Part shown: positions 22,846-33,260 of the stretch, piece by piece | Numbering within the stretch: position 1 is the stretch's first letter | Layout: each line of letters starts with the position of its first letter | NCBI GenBank assembly: GCA_018340805.1 | Contig: JACMZG010000008.1 | Location: forward strand, 80,601,542-80,665,541 | Origin: Microvelia longipes | Lineage: Eukaryota > Arthropoda > Insecta > Hemiptera > Veliidae | Length of the DNA stretch: 64,000 bases | Reading direction: 5' to 3' | Notes under the pieces: model-generated | What the model was told of the DNA's origin: nothing | The model's database searches: none | What the model saw: only the letters and a program-made list of their open reading frames with translations | Program-made: the position numbers and the translations under genes

Positions 22846-23210
22846 TCAAGATATCAGAATGGTTTTTAATAAACAGTCTGTCTGTATGTTTTAACTTTTC
22901 CTCATTTATACCGTACGCATACAGGAAAATAATTATGCTAGCACTAAAAATCCGAAACCCAGGGACTTTACCTGAATTATCCGTTTTAAGCGTTTTCAAA
23001 TCCTGAGTACTTTTTACAACGCTGTCTGTCTGTGTGTGATCATCCTAGCTTAAAGCTTGTGGTTAATTTAATTGTGGTACTCGGATAATATTTTTTTTAT
23101 GACGTCATTAAATATTATTAATTACTCAGCAACAATTATGAAAATTCATAAAGCCAGAAATACATTCCGGATCATTGTAAAATTAAAATTTGGCATGTAG
23201 TACTAGATGT
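22846..23210 (+). repeat. R1 dispersed repeat
   Basis: Continues from the duplicated 5' segment through AAAAATCCGAAACCCAGG, CCTGAATTATCCGTTTTA, TACAACGCTGTCTGTCTG, ATGACGTCATTAA, GAAATACATTCCGGATCA and TTTGGCATGTAG. The 3' part with the 5S-like box is missing. The open frames at 22727 (-) and 22752 (+) are shadows. Confidence 0.8.
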
Positions 23211-23269
23211 GATCAACAAATACAAATAGCCTACTAAATAACCTTTTTACATCCAGATGCTAAAACATC

Positions 23270-23345
23270 TGTTTGGAGATGGCAGGGGCTCTTAGTAACC
23301 TCTATGAAACCTCCTCTATTTGTGACTTAAGGTTATATTAAAGCA
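23270..23345 (+). repeat. Dispersed repeat, partner at 34.57 kb
   Basis: GGGGCTCTTAGTAACCTC, AAACCTCCT and ACTTAAGGTTATATTAAA align with 34571-34640. Downstream of both copies the sequence is TTTT/TTTGTTTTT-rich with TTTAACGTT. Probably a piece of one interspersed element. Confidence 0.6.
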
Positions 23346-23756
23346 ACTGCCGTCAGACTTAGACACATTCTTTGTTTTTTTTTATTCATATTTTAAACGT
23401 TTTATTATATTATTTTCTGTATTTTTTTACAGTTTATTTGATTATATTAATATTCAATGGTGTTCTGATTACTTCTTAGATCTTTCAAAATTACTCTAAT
23501 AGGTTCTCTCTTTTTTTTTTTTTTTTAAATACTTAGGTGGAAAATTCCAGGGCACTTAGACCTCTTAGGTGGGTCCATTGTGCCATAAAGCTATGGCCAA
23601 TGCCATAGGTTCTCTCTACTCCCTAGTTATATTGTCTCTATGACTTAACTAACGTTTGGGTTCTTTTATACCTTCTAGGACTATTAATCCCAAATAACAC
23701 ACAGCAACATTTATAAAGAAACTTAAACATATATTTTTACTATCAGAAAGGAAGTC

Positions 23757-24295
23757 ACCTGTGGTGTAGTGGTTAAGGTACGCGGCCAATCCACAGAATG
23801 AATGGACTTTAAACTTCCGAGTTTATTTAGTAATGGGTTCAATGCCAGCACGTGCCTCTGGGATTTTTAAGAGAGAGATAAAATGTTGCGTACCACGTCC
23901 TTCAGAAGGGACGTAAAGCCGGTGGTCTCGAGCCTGTGCGTTGTCAGGTACTCGTTAAAGATCCCTTGCCCTAAATGAAGCTGGGTATAGGCAAAATTTA
24001 AGACCCTCATAGTAGATTCATTATAATACTATAGTGTGTCTGCCTTGCAGTTTAAATTGTATGGAAGTTTGGTTTAATAGCGAGGGCACTTGTTCCTAGT
24101 TTTCACTAGACTATATGAGTCAGTGAAAATATGAATCAATGCTTGAAAAAAGCATAAGAGGAAGCATAGAAATCCACGGCTCTTCTGTCTAGATTAGATT
24201 AAATATACCTACACTTAAAATTAAGTGCACACTATCTTAGAGTGTTGGCAAAAAGAGCCCAACAACGTTTTATTACTACTACTACTACTAGTATC
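23757..24295 (+). repeat. tRNA-derived SINE-like element
   Basis: A-box TGGTGTAGTGGTTAAGG (23762-23778) and B-box-like GGGTTCAATGCC (23834-23845) give an RNA polymerase III type promoter. The body has ACGTAAAGCCGGTGGTCTCG and GAGCCTGTGCG, shared with the minus-strand element at 46.0-46.36 kb. The 3' part includes AAAGAGCCCAACAACG, and the end is (TAC)n at about 24275-24290. The tRNA region has an extra roughly 20 bases between the boxes, so it is not a tRNA gene. It is longer than a typical SINE, so the 3' boundary is uncertain. Confidence 0.7.
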
Positions 24296-25060
24296 AGGAA
24301 ACCATACGGAATAATTTATATAATTTATAGCACATCCGTCATCTGAACAACCTCATAAGCGTTAGAAATTTCGCAAATACAAAGAGTGATGAAACTTTAA
24401 ATGTAATTTCATTATTCGTAGCAATATAATTATTTACAAATTAAATTTATGAAGGTAGAAACTTGTATAGTGTAAAACAAAGGAAAACATCTATCTAATG
24501 TTTGCTGAGTAACGCTGTATTGTAGTTTCAGACAAAGTCTTAAAGACAATGAAAAGAAGCTTTCTAACAAACCTCGTAGTTTTCTCTAGACAATGAACCC
24601 TTCACTAACCCAAACCTGGCTTTAGTTTTACTACAACAGAACCGTAAGATCCAGTCACATTGGGTTATCAGACGGTATTCACTGTGAAATAAATATAAAT
24701 TTTATTTGCTAGTATTAAAAGATTTTTAAAGTAAGTTTTAATTTCATTGTGTTAATTAAAAATGTTTGAATATACGATTTACACAAATGTTTACGTTAAA
24801 ATGCGGTACATTAAATCATACTATTAATTTCTCTAAGATTGTTTTTTTAAAGAAGTTTCATTCTAAAAAATATGAACTGCTTATAATGAAATTAAATTTA
24901 GCAAGATTGAATCTTATTCATTAAGTAAATTAAAGATCACTTTAATCTAATAGCATTTAGAATTTTAAAATTAATCTGGTTCGCATCCCAGGTTACGCTC
25001 TCAGTTTTAATAAGATTATAGTTTAAGATAGTGTTGCTAAATTTAGAATACTCTAGAAGC
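24296..25060. other. AT-rich DNA, nothing recognised
   Basis: No gene or repeat supported. Confidence 0.5.
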
Positions 25061-25136
25061 GTGTAACGGTTGCCACTATCACTTTACGTGGTTCCCGCAT
25101 GGGTTATCCCAGATAAGCCGCAAGGCTACAAACGGT
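25061..25136 (+). repeat. 3' fragment of the 22.6 kb SINE-like element
   Basis: GCGTGTAACGGTTGCCAC, GTGGTTCCCGCATGGGTTAT and AGCCGCAAGGCTACAA match 22743-22800. The fragment runs straight into (TA)n, as the other copy runs into (TTA)n. This suggests the microsatellite grew from the element's simple tail. Confidence 0.75.
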
Positions 25137-25305
<169 letters not shown>

Positions 25306-26024
25306 CATTGTTACAGCAGAAATATCTTCGATTATGCTTATTGTGTCTAATGATAATACAGACTCAGAAATGGGATCTGATTCTTTTCTAAGCATTAAAT
25401 AGATGTTTAATGAAATTGAAGCGACATCGTAAAAAACTTGAACCTTATATTAAAAACTTTCTTTAAACAAATTTGGCTCGAAACATCGTGGAGAAAAAAA
25501 TCGTTCTAACTTTGTAATGATTTTTTTTATCTCCGCACAAATTCATTCGGGAGAACGTCATAAATTTTGATTATAATAAAAATTAATGAGATGGAAGTTA
25601 GAACTAGGCAGAATTAGGGGTAGCGGGAAAGCCAGGAAAGCAAACTTGGGGACTGGCATTTTTCTCGTCCTTGCAGAATAAGCCACCGTTTTTAGTTTTT
25701 TTTCTTTCTTATATGTTTAAATTTATTTGGTTTTATTCTCTCCTGATTGGTCCAAAAGGAAAGGGTGGATTAAGGGTTGGGGTTGCCACCCGGTGGAATT
25801 TTTTACTATTCTAGATTTTTTTTCGGAACTGTTTCTAAAAAGAATCTAGAAAGGGAGAAGTGTAGACAGATTTATCTGTTTGTGACATTGTCTGGTTTTA
25901 TCTGTATTTTATCACGAAAAAATAAAACGTTTCAACAAAATATAAATTTTCGATATTTTTCTAATATTTTATACCTTTTAATTTTTACATTTGTGTATGT
26001 GATAGTGTGTGTGTGTTTTTGTTG
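25306..26024. other. AT-rich DNA, nothing recognised
   Basis: The 97-codon frame at 25777 has no recognisable domain and ends in the TG-rich part of the next repeat. Confidence 0.45.
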
Positions 26025-26255
26025 TGGAGGGGTTATTTGTGTGTGTGTCTGTTATGGTCGTAGCTATTAGTGTAAGTGTATGTATACTAGAGAGTTGAAA
26101 ATCAGTACGACAATTAATCTTTAGATCGGCCTGAGAACGAACGAAGGAAATTTAAAGACTGACTGAATTATAAATTTGGTGATTTTCATATTCCGAAGAA
26201 TCCGACATGGTGAGGGAAAGTTCCCGAGGTACCCCGTACCCAATTTTTACTTTTC
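26025..26255 (+). repeat. R1 dispersed repeat, internally deleted
   Basis: GTGTGTGTCTGTTATGGTCG, AGAGTTGAAAATCAGTACG and GAACGAACGAAGG are followed by GGTGATTTTCATATTCCG and the terminal GAGGTACCCCGTACCCAA (26227-26244). The central part, including the 5S-like box, is missing. Confidence 0.75.
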
Positions 26256-26900
26256 AAAGTTTATACCGTATAGGTTTATAAGAAAAGTATTGTGTTTTCA
26301 TAAAACTCTGAAACCGGAATATTGCCGGAATGTTGCTCCATTCTTGGTGTTTTAAAGCCTTATAAGTGATTTCACTAATTGTTCTGTCTGTATGTGTGTG
26401 TGTGTCTATTATTATCGTACCTCCTAGTGTATTTATGCTAAAGAGTTGAAACTTTTCAAAGTTTCAAAAGAAAATATTTTTTTATGTTTTCATTAACCCG
26501 CAATAATGACTCAGCAAAAAGTTTAAAAAATCATAAAACGCGGATAATGGTGCGTTCAGTTAGAGATTTAGCACGTATGTAGCTATGTATAGGACTAACT
26601 TATGTGATATGTTTCATTTCATTATTAGCATCAGTTCGATTTGTATCATATATGCCTTGTGTTCGTTTTTTTTTTTAAAAAAGAAGTAAAAATCGAAAAC
26701 TAATCCAATTAAGTAGGAATTTGGTACAAGTGTATACCTTTACAGAATAAATAAGTACACCAAGTTTCGTTTCAATACCACAAGTATAAACATGATTTAT
26801 GTTCGTTCTTAAAAGTTAAGCAGCATCGAGCGTGGTCAGTGCCTGGGTGGGTGACCGCTTAAATGAAACTCATGTATTTACTATCTTAGAACGAGGGACG
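26256..26900 (+). repeat. R1 dispersed repeat with the best 5S-like box
   Basis: Begins TATACCGTATAGG, then TCTGAAACCGGAAT, TGTGTGTGTCTATTATTATC, GACTCAGCAAAAAGTTT, TGTTTCATTTCATTATTAGC and GGTACAAGTGTATACCTTTAC. The box at 26816-26860 reads TTAAGCAGCATCGAGCGTGG and TCAGTGCCTGGGTGGGTGAC. These correspond to the A-box, intermediate element and C-box region of 5S rRNA. It is followed by a degraded tail (AACGAGGGACGAG). Confidence 0.8.
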
Positions 26901-28185
26901 AGACATAACATACAAGATTTGTTGTATTTATTTATTTTAGTGCTTTATTACGGATTATTAGTTCCACGCAACTACTAAAAATAACGTTAATGAAACACGA
27001 AAAACAATTTGGAGGCACAGAATTCCTCTATAGAATCTTCTCACTACTCTTATTAAACCTTTTGTACAATATAATTCATTATGAAATTATATCTTCGTGT
27101 AAATTAGTTTGGTGTAGTCAAAATTACACAAAAGGATAAGAGGGTGATATGACCATCAAACTATGGGAACTTCTCTAGGATGTGAGACTTTCCTTAAAGT
27201 GCTCTAAAACCTGCGGGCGCTGCAACAATAACCGTTATTGTCTACACGAGACCGTTAAGTGTTATTATTGATTTTAATGACACTATTAGCTATAATACGT
27301 GTTTTATAGAAACGTTTTAAGTTTTATGTACATGACTTCATAAAACTAAATATCAAATTAATACAACATAGGTAATATAGTTGGGAGTTATTTTATGAAT
27401 ACTTTAAACATAACTTAAGCCAAAGTTGTTAAATTTCTTAACACCGTCTTATATAGTTTAACTACGTTTAGGTTAAACGTTTAAACTCATTTGTTTACTT
27501 TAGAGGTATTAAAATGTCCCATCTATTTTTATTACTCTATGATCTTGTTTCATATACTCTTTTAAGTACATCCATTGAGGATAAACAGCGGAGGTGATTT
27601 TTGTTCTAACTTTTCTGAATCATAAACATTGTTTGCCATCTTATGTGTAAAATAAAGCTTTACTAAAATGGTTATAAACGTATTAGTAATTTTTATAAAA
27701 AGTGAACGCTATACAAAGAGATAATAGTCAACTATAAATTCTTTGTGTTAACAGTTTATAGTTTTCTATATAATTTTCCATAAGGTTACTTGATACAGTT
27801 AATAAGTTTCGAAGCATATTACAACCATTATTTTTATACCTTTTTTCATATTTATTTGGAAATTTCCCTTTTATCTTAAGCTACTTTAGTTACGGACTAA
27901 TAAGCAACTTTAAATTTTCATCTTAATTTTGATTTAAATAATTAAGCTTCTCATTTTGTCGCCTGCTTTATAATAGTTAATTAAGTAAATTATATATAAT
28001 ACTTGAATAAATATTTTACCTTTTTACGAGTTATTATCTATGATATAAGAGACTCAAGTGACATTGCAAATCGGCAATATTGTTAGTTAACCTTAAATCC
28101 GTTCAGTAGCTTGTTCTTGATATATTCTTAACAATGATTTTTCTTTTAAATTTCAGTTTGAAATGAAATTTTAAATTGAATATTT
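26901..28185. other. AT-rich DNA, nothing recognised
   Basis: No gene or repeat supported. Confidence 0.5.
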
Positions 28186-28505
28186 TTGACACAATATATT
28201 TGTGCGAGAGACACCTAGGACATTTTTACCTGGGTATTTATACCAGAGACGAGCGGTGCGCTCATACCGCCATCAAGCTTGGTAAGCAATGATATATGTT
28301 CAGGCTCTGTCGGCTTCCTGATGAGTTGGACGTAACGAAACAGAGTGGGATATGACATTATGTCAAGCCATCAATGATGACGAATAACTTACCAGAGACG
28401 AGCGGTGCTCTCTTACCGTCGAATGATGGAACAGTTCCCAGATGTAGCATTGCATTTTGCTTGTTACATCTCCTAGGTATCCCTCGCACAATTATATTGT
28501 GTCAA
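28186..28505. mobile_element. 320-bp TIR element (non-autonomous, MITE-like)
   Basis: Ends TTGACACAATATA (28186-28198) and TATATTGTGTCAA (28493-28505). The inverted match extends to 35 bases each side with about three mismatches. Inside is a direct repeat of CCAGAGACGAGCGGTGC (about 28245 and 28391). There is no coding capacity and no clear target duplication, so the superfamily cannot be assigned. A truncated second copy lies at 2168-2337. Confidence 0.85.
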
Positions 28506-28639
28506 CTATCCATGCTTTGCAAAACTCGGTAGTATCAAATGATATATGAATATTTTTTGCTATCTACTATACTTTGCTATCTACTTTATAGTTTCTACTA
28601 AAATGGCTTTAAATTTCGTCTCATATAGAATTTCCTTTC

Positions 28640-28700
28640 GAAAAAAAAAATATCGCTAATAGGATAGGTGTCATAGCGGGAGCCGAACTTCTGAATGTGG
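28640..28700 (+). repeat. GCTTATGAGG family fragment
   Basis: TTTCCTTTCGAAA...ATATCGCTAATAGG and GTCATAGCGGGAGCC follow the order seen at 35.83 and 43.96 kb. Confidence 0.5.
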
Positions 28701-28799
28701 CCAACATTTAATTTAGAGCAGTATCAAACACAACTCAGTTTTAGTGAAACTTAATTATTTTTAATTTTAGTCTCGCGGACACTTAATTGTAGGTTAACA

Positions 28800-29150
28800 G
28801 TGCAGCTCATATTATATTTGTATCATCATTTGTACATTATATTTGTTACATGTTGTTATTTGTATTATTTTTTTCTAATTTTTATTTTTTGTTTTGTTGC
28901 AGGTTGGTTTTACTTTTTCAAAAATTCGCAATTATAGTTTATTCGTCTGTAAGTTGTAATCACTGTTTTCCTAATAATAGCTGTAATTAAAAAGTTTTAT
29001 TTAACTGACTTAAAACAATGTATTGGTTTGTCTGAACTTTAACTTGTAATAAATAATATATTGTTCCTAGTTTGGAACTATTAAGCACTGTATTGGTGTT
29101 TACATAGTTGCCAACAAAACAAATCACGTTCAGATACAAAAGAATACAAT
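28800..29150 (+). repeat. Dispersed repeat, partner at 37.56-37.90 kb
   Basis: CAGCTCATATTATAT, AATTATAGTTTATTC, TAATAATAGCT, AAAAAGTTTTATT, CTGAACTTTAACTTG, CACTGTATTGGTGTT and GTTGCCAACA occur in the same order and spacing in both copies. The two are roughly three-quarters identical by eye. The element type is unknown. Confidence 0.8.
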
Positions 29151-29771
29151 TATTAGTTTCTTTTTGTCCTTAAATAATGAACTGGGTTTTACACTGTATT
29201 TAAATAAACTTTAACCCTTAAAAGGAAACATGGGTAAGTTTAATCCCTTTAAAAGCCTTCAGGGTACAGGTTTGTATATTGACTCAACCCTTTTTGTCAT
29301 GTAAAGGGTTCGATGTCCATGATTAACCATATCCAAGGAAATTATCAATTCACCCCTTCTATACGTGTTCTGTACATGACAGGTTGTTTCTCTTACATAC
29401 TTAAATAATGTTTGGTTTCACTTTATAAAAAAAAGTTCCCTTTATTTAAATGATTTCCGTTTACAATTAGATATCCGGAAAATTATTTCTATATGGAAAT
29501 AAAAGAAGGGATAGGGAAAATAAAAAATGATATGTGATAGAGTAGGCTTTTGCTTTCGATGTCTAGAAGTTTTAGGTTTAAAGTTAGGTTACAATTCTAA
29601 GTACTTAAAGTCAATTTGGTGATTCGCTACACTCTTGAAAATATATAAACGTGGTAACAAATCGATGGTAACTTTAACTTCCCTATCAACACCGTTTTTA
29701 TCGGAGAATGGACTTATTCTAAAAAGATTATGTTTGAAACGATTAATTTATTAAGAGGTATTCTTAATAGA

Positions 29772-30065
29772 TCTTCCAGTTATGACCGCGTCAATAGATG
29801 ACAAATCCAACGTTTCGCTTCTATTTAAAGAAACATCTTTAGGGATAATAATACAACGTTCTACAAAGCTAAAACTATTTTTCAATACAAAACTAAGTTT
29901 TTGTTTAGTTTTGTTTTCATCCATACTAAAGATTTTGGACTTTCAGTGATAACCGCGTCAATGAAGATGATGAATCCGACGATTTCTCCTCCACTGTGGG
30001 AGGCATTTTTAGGGGCCTAGCACATCATAGATGAAAACACAATACTGTATGAAACTAAACTCATC
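29772..30065 (-). repeat. Two tandem copies of the hammerhead-like repeat
   Basis: First copy 29772-29870: minus-strand CTAAAGA at 29836-29842, a 6-bp stem, then GAAAC at 29812-29816. Second copy 29941-30065: GACCGCGTCAATGAAGATGA and CCACTGTGGGAGGCAT, with the core decayed to GAAAT. Stem II keeps pairing in both although its sequence differs, which suggests structural rather than sequence conservation. Confidence 0.6.
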
Positions 30066-30194
30066 GGAGCTCAAACGGTGCTTTGAAGCTCATTATCGCA
30101 TTCATTATCTACATTGGCGTGTGATCGACACGGAAAACCCTAAATTTTCGTTTCAATAACTGCGCAACCCTATCTAGTTTTATCCATAATTTTC

Positions 30195-30270
30195 TTGACG
30201 ACTGAAGACGCCTCTTACATTGGAAGGGAAGCATCGTCTCCCTTGGACATCAGTAGATGATTTAATCTTT
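30195..30270 (+). repeat. Inverted fourth copy of the hammerhead-like repeat
   Basis: CTGAAGACGCCTC (from 30202) ... GGAAGGGAAGCATCGTC resembles the minus strand of 19.32-19.36 kb. The expected GAAAC is GAAGC here. It lies in opposite orientation to the copies just upstream. Confidence 0.45.
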
Positions 30271-31540
30271 TCAATACTAATATCTATCTGCCAGGGGAAT
30301 CAAGAAGCAGAAACTTTAAAAAAATGCGTAATGAATTGTCAAATGATGAGTTAAAGTTTACATAGATAGCGATAGTTTCATGTGAATTACTTTTGTTCAT
30401 GATTCATCGATTTTAATTTTGTGGGGAAATTCGATTTTCTTTCTGTATTTCAAGGGAATCCTTTATTAATGGAAAATATTATTTATATATTTTTTTTCTT
30501 TTGAGTTTCCGCAATTAAAACTTCCTATTACCCAGACATCAACTATTGACATTCAACCCTTCAGGCATCAACTTTTTCCTAGTTATTTTTTTCTAAAGCA
30601 TTGTAATTAATTTTTAAAACCGTTCGCAGAAAGCAGGGGCGTATTTTTTTTCTTGCAGCACACGTTTCCTGGTTTTTTATCATTTAAAAACGCTTAATCG
30701 AAAATTCAATTGTTGTTGGTTCGCTTCTATATTGGTGTTTTTATAAAATGAATACATTCAATCTTTTGTATCGATAACAAAAAGAATTGTTCCACTCAGA
30801 ATTTTTACTTTTTGTATTTATATAAACGATTACTATCAAATCATTTATTAATGGTTAATTTACCTAGTTCATTGTTTGCATTTTAATTAAAATGTTACGG
30901 TATATTTTGTTGGTTTCTATTCTCTTTATAAATGATAAGTTTACTTTTTAAGCTATAAAATTGAGCTTCTATTCTATCTCTATGTCCTCTTGCAAAGTTT
31001 CTATGCGCTATGTCTACGTCAACCGTAAGTGATAGCCATATCTCTGATGGTTAAAATTAATAGACGTAGACTTGACTTATGGAAACTTACGAGTGAACGA
31101 AGCATTTTGAAAAGAAATTTAAAATAAAAGTTTTTATAAAAGAGATGGCGACATAAGTAATTAAAACCATAATAATATCGTTTTAAAAAGAAAAGTAAAC
31201 TTGGCCATTTATGACGAGGTTACAAACCAGCAAAATATGCTTTAAAATGACCACCTGTGGGGTTGCTCGTAATGAAAGGAACAAAGAGAGGGACTCTCCA
31301 AAAAACTTAACTATTCTATGCTTGTACAAATAATATATATAAATAATAAAAATATAAAAAAAATAGATAAATAGTAATATAATCAAATAATTAGACAGGA
31401 AATAATTATGACATGGCATTGTGGCCATGTTCAGTGCTTATACAGAAATGTATATAAATAATTAGGTAGAGAGTAATTAGGTCATACAGGTAGGAGCATT
31501 AGTACCCGCATTTTAGAGCACTGGAAGCATACAGGTAACA
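30271..31540. other. AT-rich DNA, nothing recognised
   Basis: No gene or repeat supported. Confidence 0.5.
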
Positions 31541-31541
31541 G

Positions 31542-31593
31542 ACTCTATTACCATTTGGTAATAAGAGTCCATATAACTCTAACAGTTATATGG
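31542..31593. repeat. Two back-to-back hairpins
   Basis: ACTCTATTACC/GGTAATAAGAGT (31542-31568, one bulge) is directly followed by the perfect CCATATAACT/AGTTATATGG (31569-31593, 5-nt loop). Confidence 0.7.
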
Positions 31594-32552
31594 ATAGTCC
31601 ACATAATGTTGGGTTCCTTTATTTTACTATCAAAGGACGTAAGCTAAAAATTTTAGAGAAATTACTGCCAGGAACAGTGGGAGAACTTAACTTGACTCTG
31701 AGAGGGGAAAGATTGCCCCTTCTGCTGACTCTCCTGAAAGTACGCCCCCCACCTTTAACCGCTCTATCTCGACTCACTAAAAAAATAGATAGAAAACCAC
31801 AAGTTCTATCGCTCTAACTGATTTTATTATTGTTTTAATGTCTTTTTTACAGCGGCTTTTATTTGAATCATCCCGTCATCATGCGTTTATTGTAATTATC
31901 CTGTAAATGTGTTTATTCGATTTTATTTTAATTAACAATATAAAATTTATAGTTTATTTTATTACAAATATTAATCGAAAGAGTCCAGGAATCATAAATT
32001 ATGCATTTTAAGCAATAATATCTCTATGCATAGCTTCATAATGTGTGATGGTTTTATCTGTCTCTAACCTCTTATTTGCACATACATTTGAAAATAAAAT
32101 GGTAGCTTCAAACCCGCACTAAACAGTTTTACGCGTTTTAATTTAACTTTAATTGACTACTCTTAATTTTTGTTGTTAAAATAAAATTAGAAACACTGCG
32201 CATTGAAATAAAAAATAATTTACAATTTTTCCATTTCAAACTAACATTTTAATTATAATTTTAAAATTAAAATAAAAGATACGAAGATATCTTTTTAATT
32301 AAAATGTAACGATTTTCTTGCAACTTTTTCTCCGCTTACTTTTCATTTCTCGATTTTCTCCGTTTTAAAGAGTAATATTTTTCTTTTAAGTTGATTAAAA
32401 CGTTTTTACAACTGACTTTGAAAAGGTCTAGCAAATTTCCATGTTTAAGAAAGAAATAAAAGAAATACAGATTGTTTTTGAGATAATTTTCTCAGTCCTT
32501 TTGAGAATTCGTATTTATATTTTATTCCTTTTAACTTTTTATTCCTAATATA
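31594..32552. other. GC-richer patch, then AT-rich DNA
   Basis: A 75-codon frame (31590-31817) reads with a mixed residue set (LLPGTVGELNLTLRGERLP) over a GC-richer stretch at about 31660-31780. No family was recognised. It might be a remnant of a coding element. The rest is AT-rich. Confidence 0.3.
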
Positions 32553-32824
32553 TTGTTATACTTTGTTAAGATGTGTGAAAGAATTTTGTTAGATAATGAG
32601 AAAAAAGCAAAACTGGCTTGGGCATGTATTAAGAAAAGAGCGAAGGGGAAAAGAAAAACTAAAATGATAGATGATTTAATGGCCAGATGGGGGAAAAGGA
32701 AATATATACAGGTTACAAGAATGGCAAATAATATATACAGCTATGGAAAACAGTCAAACCTGATTTGATATTAACCATTAATGATGTGGATTATGAAATA
32801 CATAAAGTAAAGTAAAGTAAAGTA
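32553..32824 (+). pseudogene. Likely LINE C-terminal fragment with AAAGT tail
   Basis: The 71-codon frame has EKKAKLAWACIKK, GKRKTKMIDDLMARWGK, YIQVTRMANN and SYGK. It resembles the end of LINE ORF2 proteins (W.GH..R, GKR..GR...MIDDL..W, ...V..MA.DR..W) with the histidine and several conserved positions lost. About 30 bases after the stop, AAAGT is repeated three to four times (32799-32822), as expected of a short simple 3' tail. Only the last 60 residues or so survive. Confidence 0.5.
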
Positions 32825-32939
32825 ATCCATTTATTGAGCTTCAGAGTTTTACATTGATATATTAATTTTCATTTCAGTTTGCTCAAATTAGCCTATGACT
32901 GTGGATGAGTGATTAGATCACATTTATTATCTAATCTAA

Positions 32940-33260
32940 TTATTCATTAAATTTAAATTTAAACATTAACATAAACATAACAAAAATTAGCAGTATAAAT
33001 AAATTATAAATAAAATAAACTATAAATAAAATAAATACATTAACTATTAATACAATAAATAAATACAATACAATAATATACAACTAATTAACTATAAATA
33101 AATTAAATAAATGTAACAATAAATTATCTTTAAATCAGGCATGCATTGAATAATAACGATTAACTTAACTATAACATAACATTCTATAATTAACATAAAT
33201 AAATAAAATTTAAAAATTGACTATCTGTTTATGATTAAATTTAAGTGTAATTATTTTAAT
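32940..33260. repeat. Low-complexity (ATAAA)-type block
   Basis: Dominated by ATAAATAAA and TAAACTA units. It lies between two convergent LINE remnants and may derive from their 3' tails. Confidence 0.7.

Noticed and set aside
26816..26860. Functional 5S rRNA gene
   Set aside because: Only the central part matches; both ends of 5S rRNA are missing and the block lies inside a repeat.
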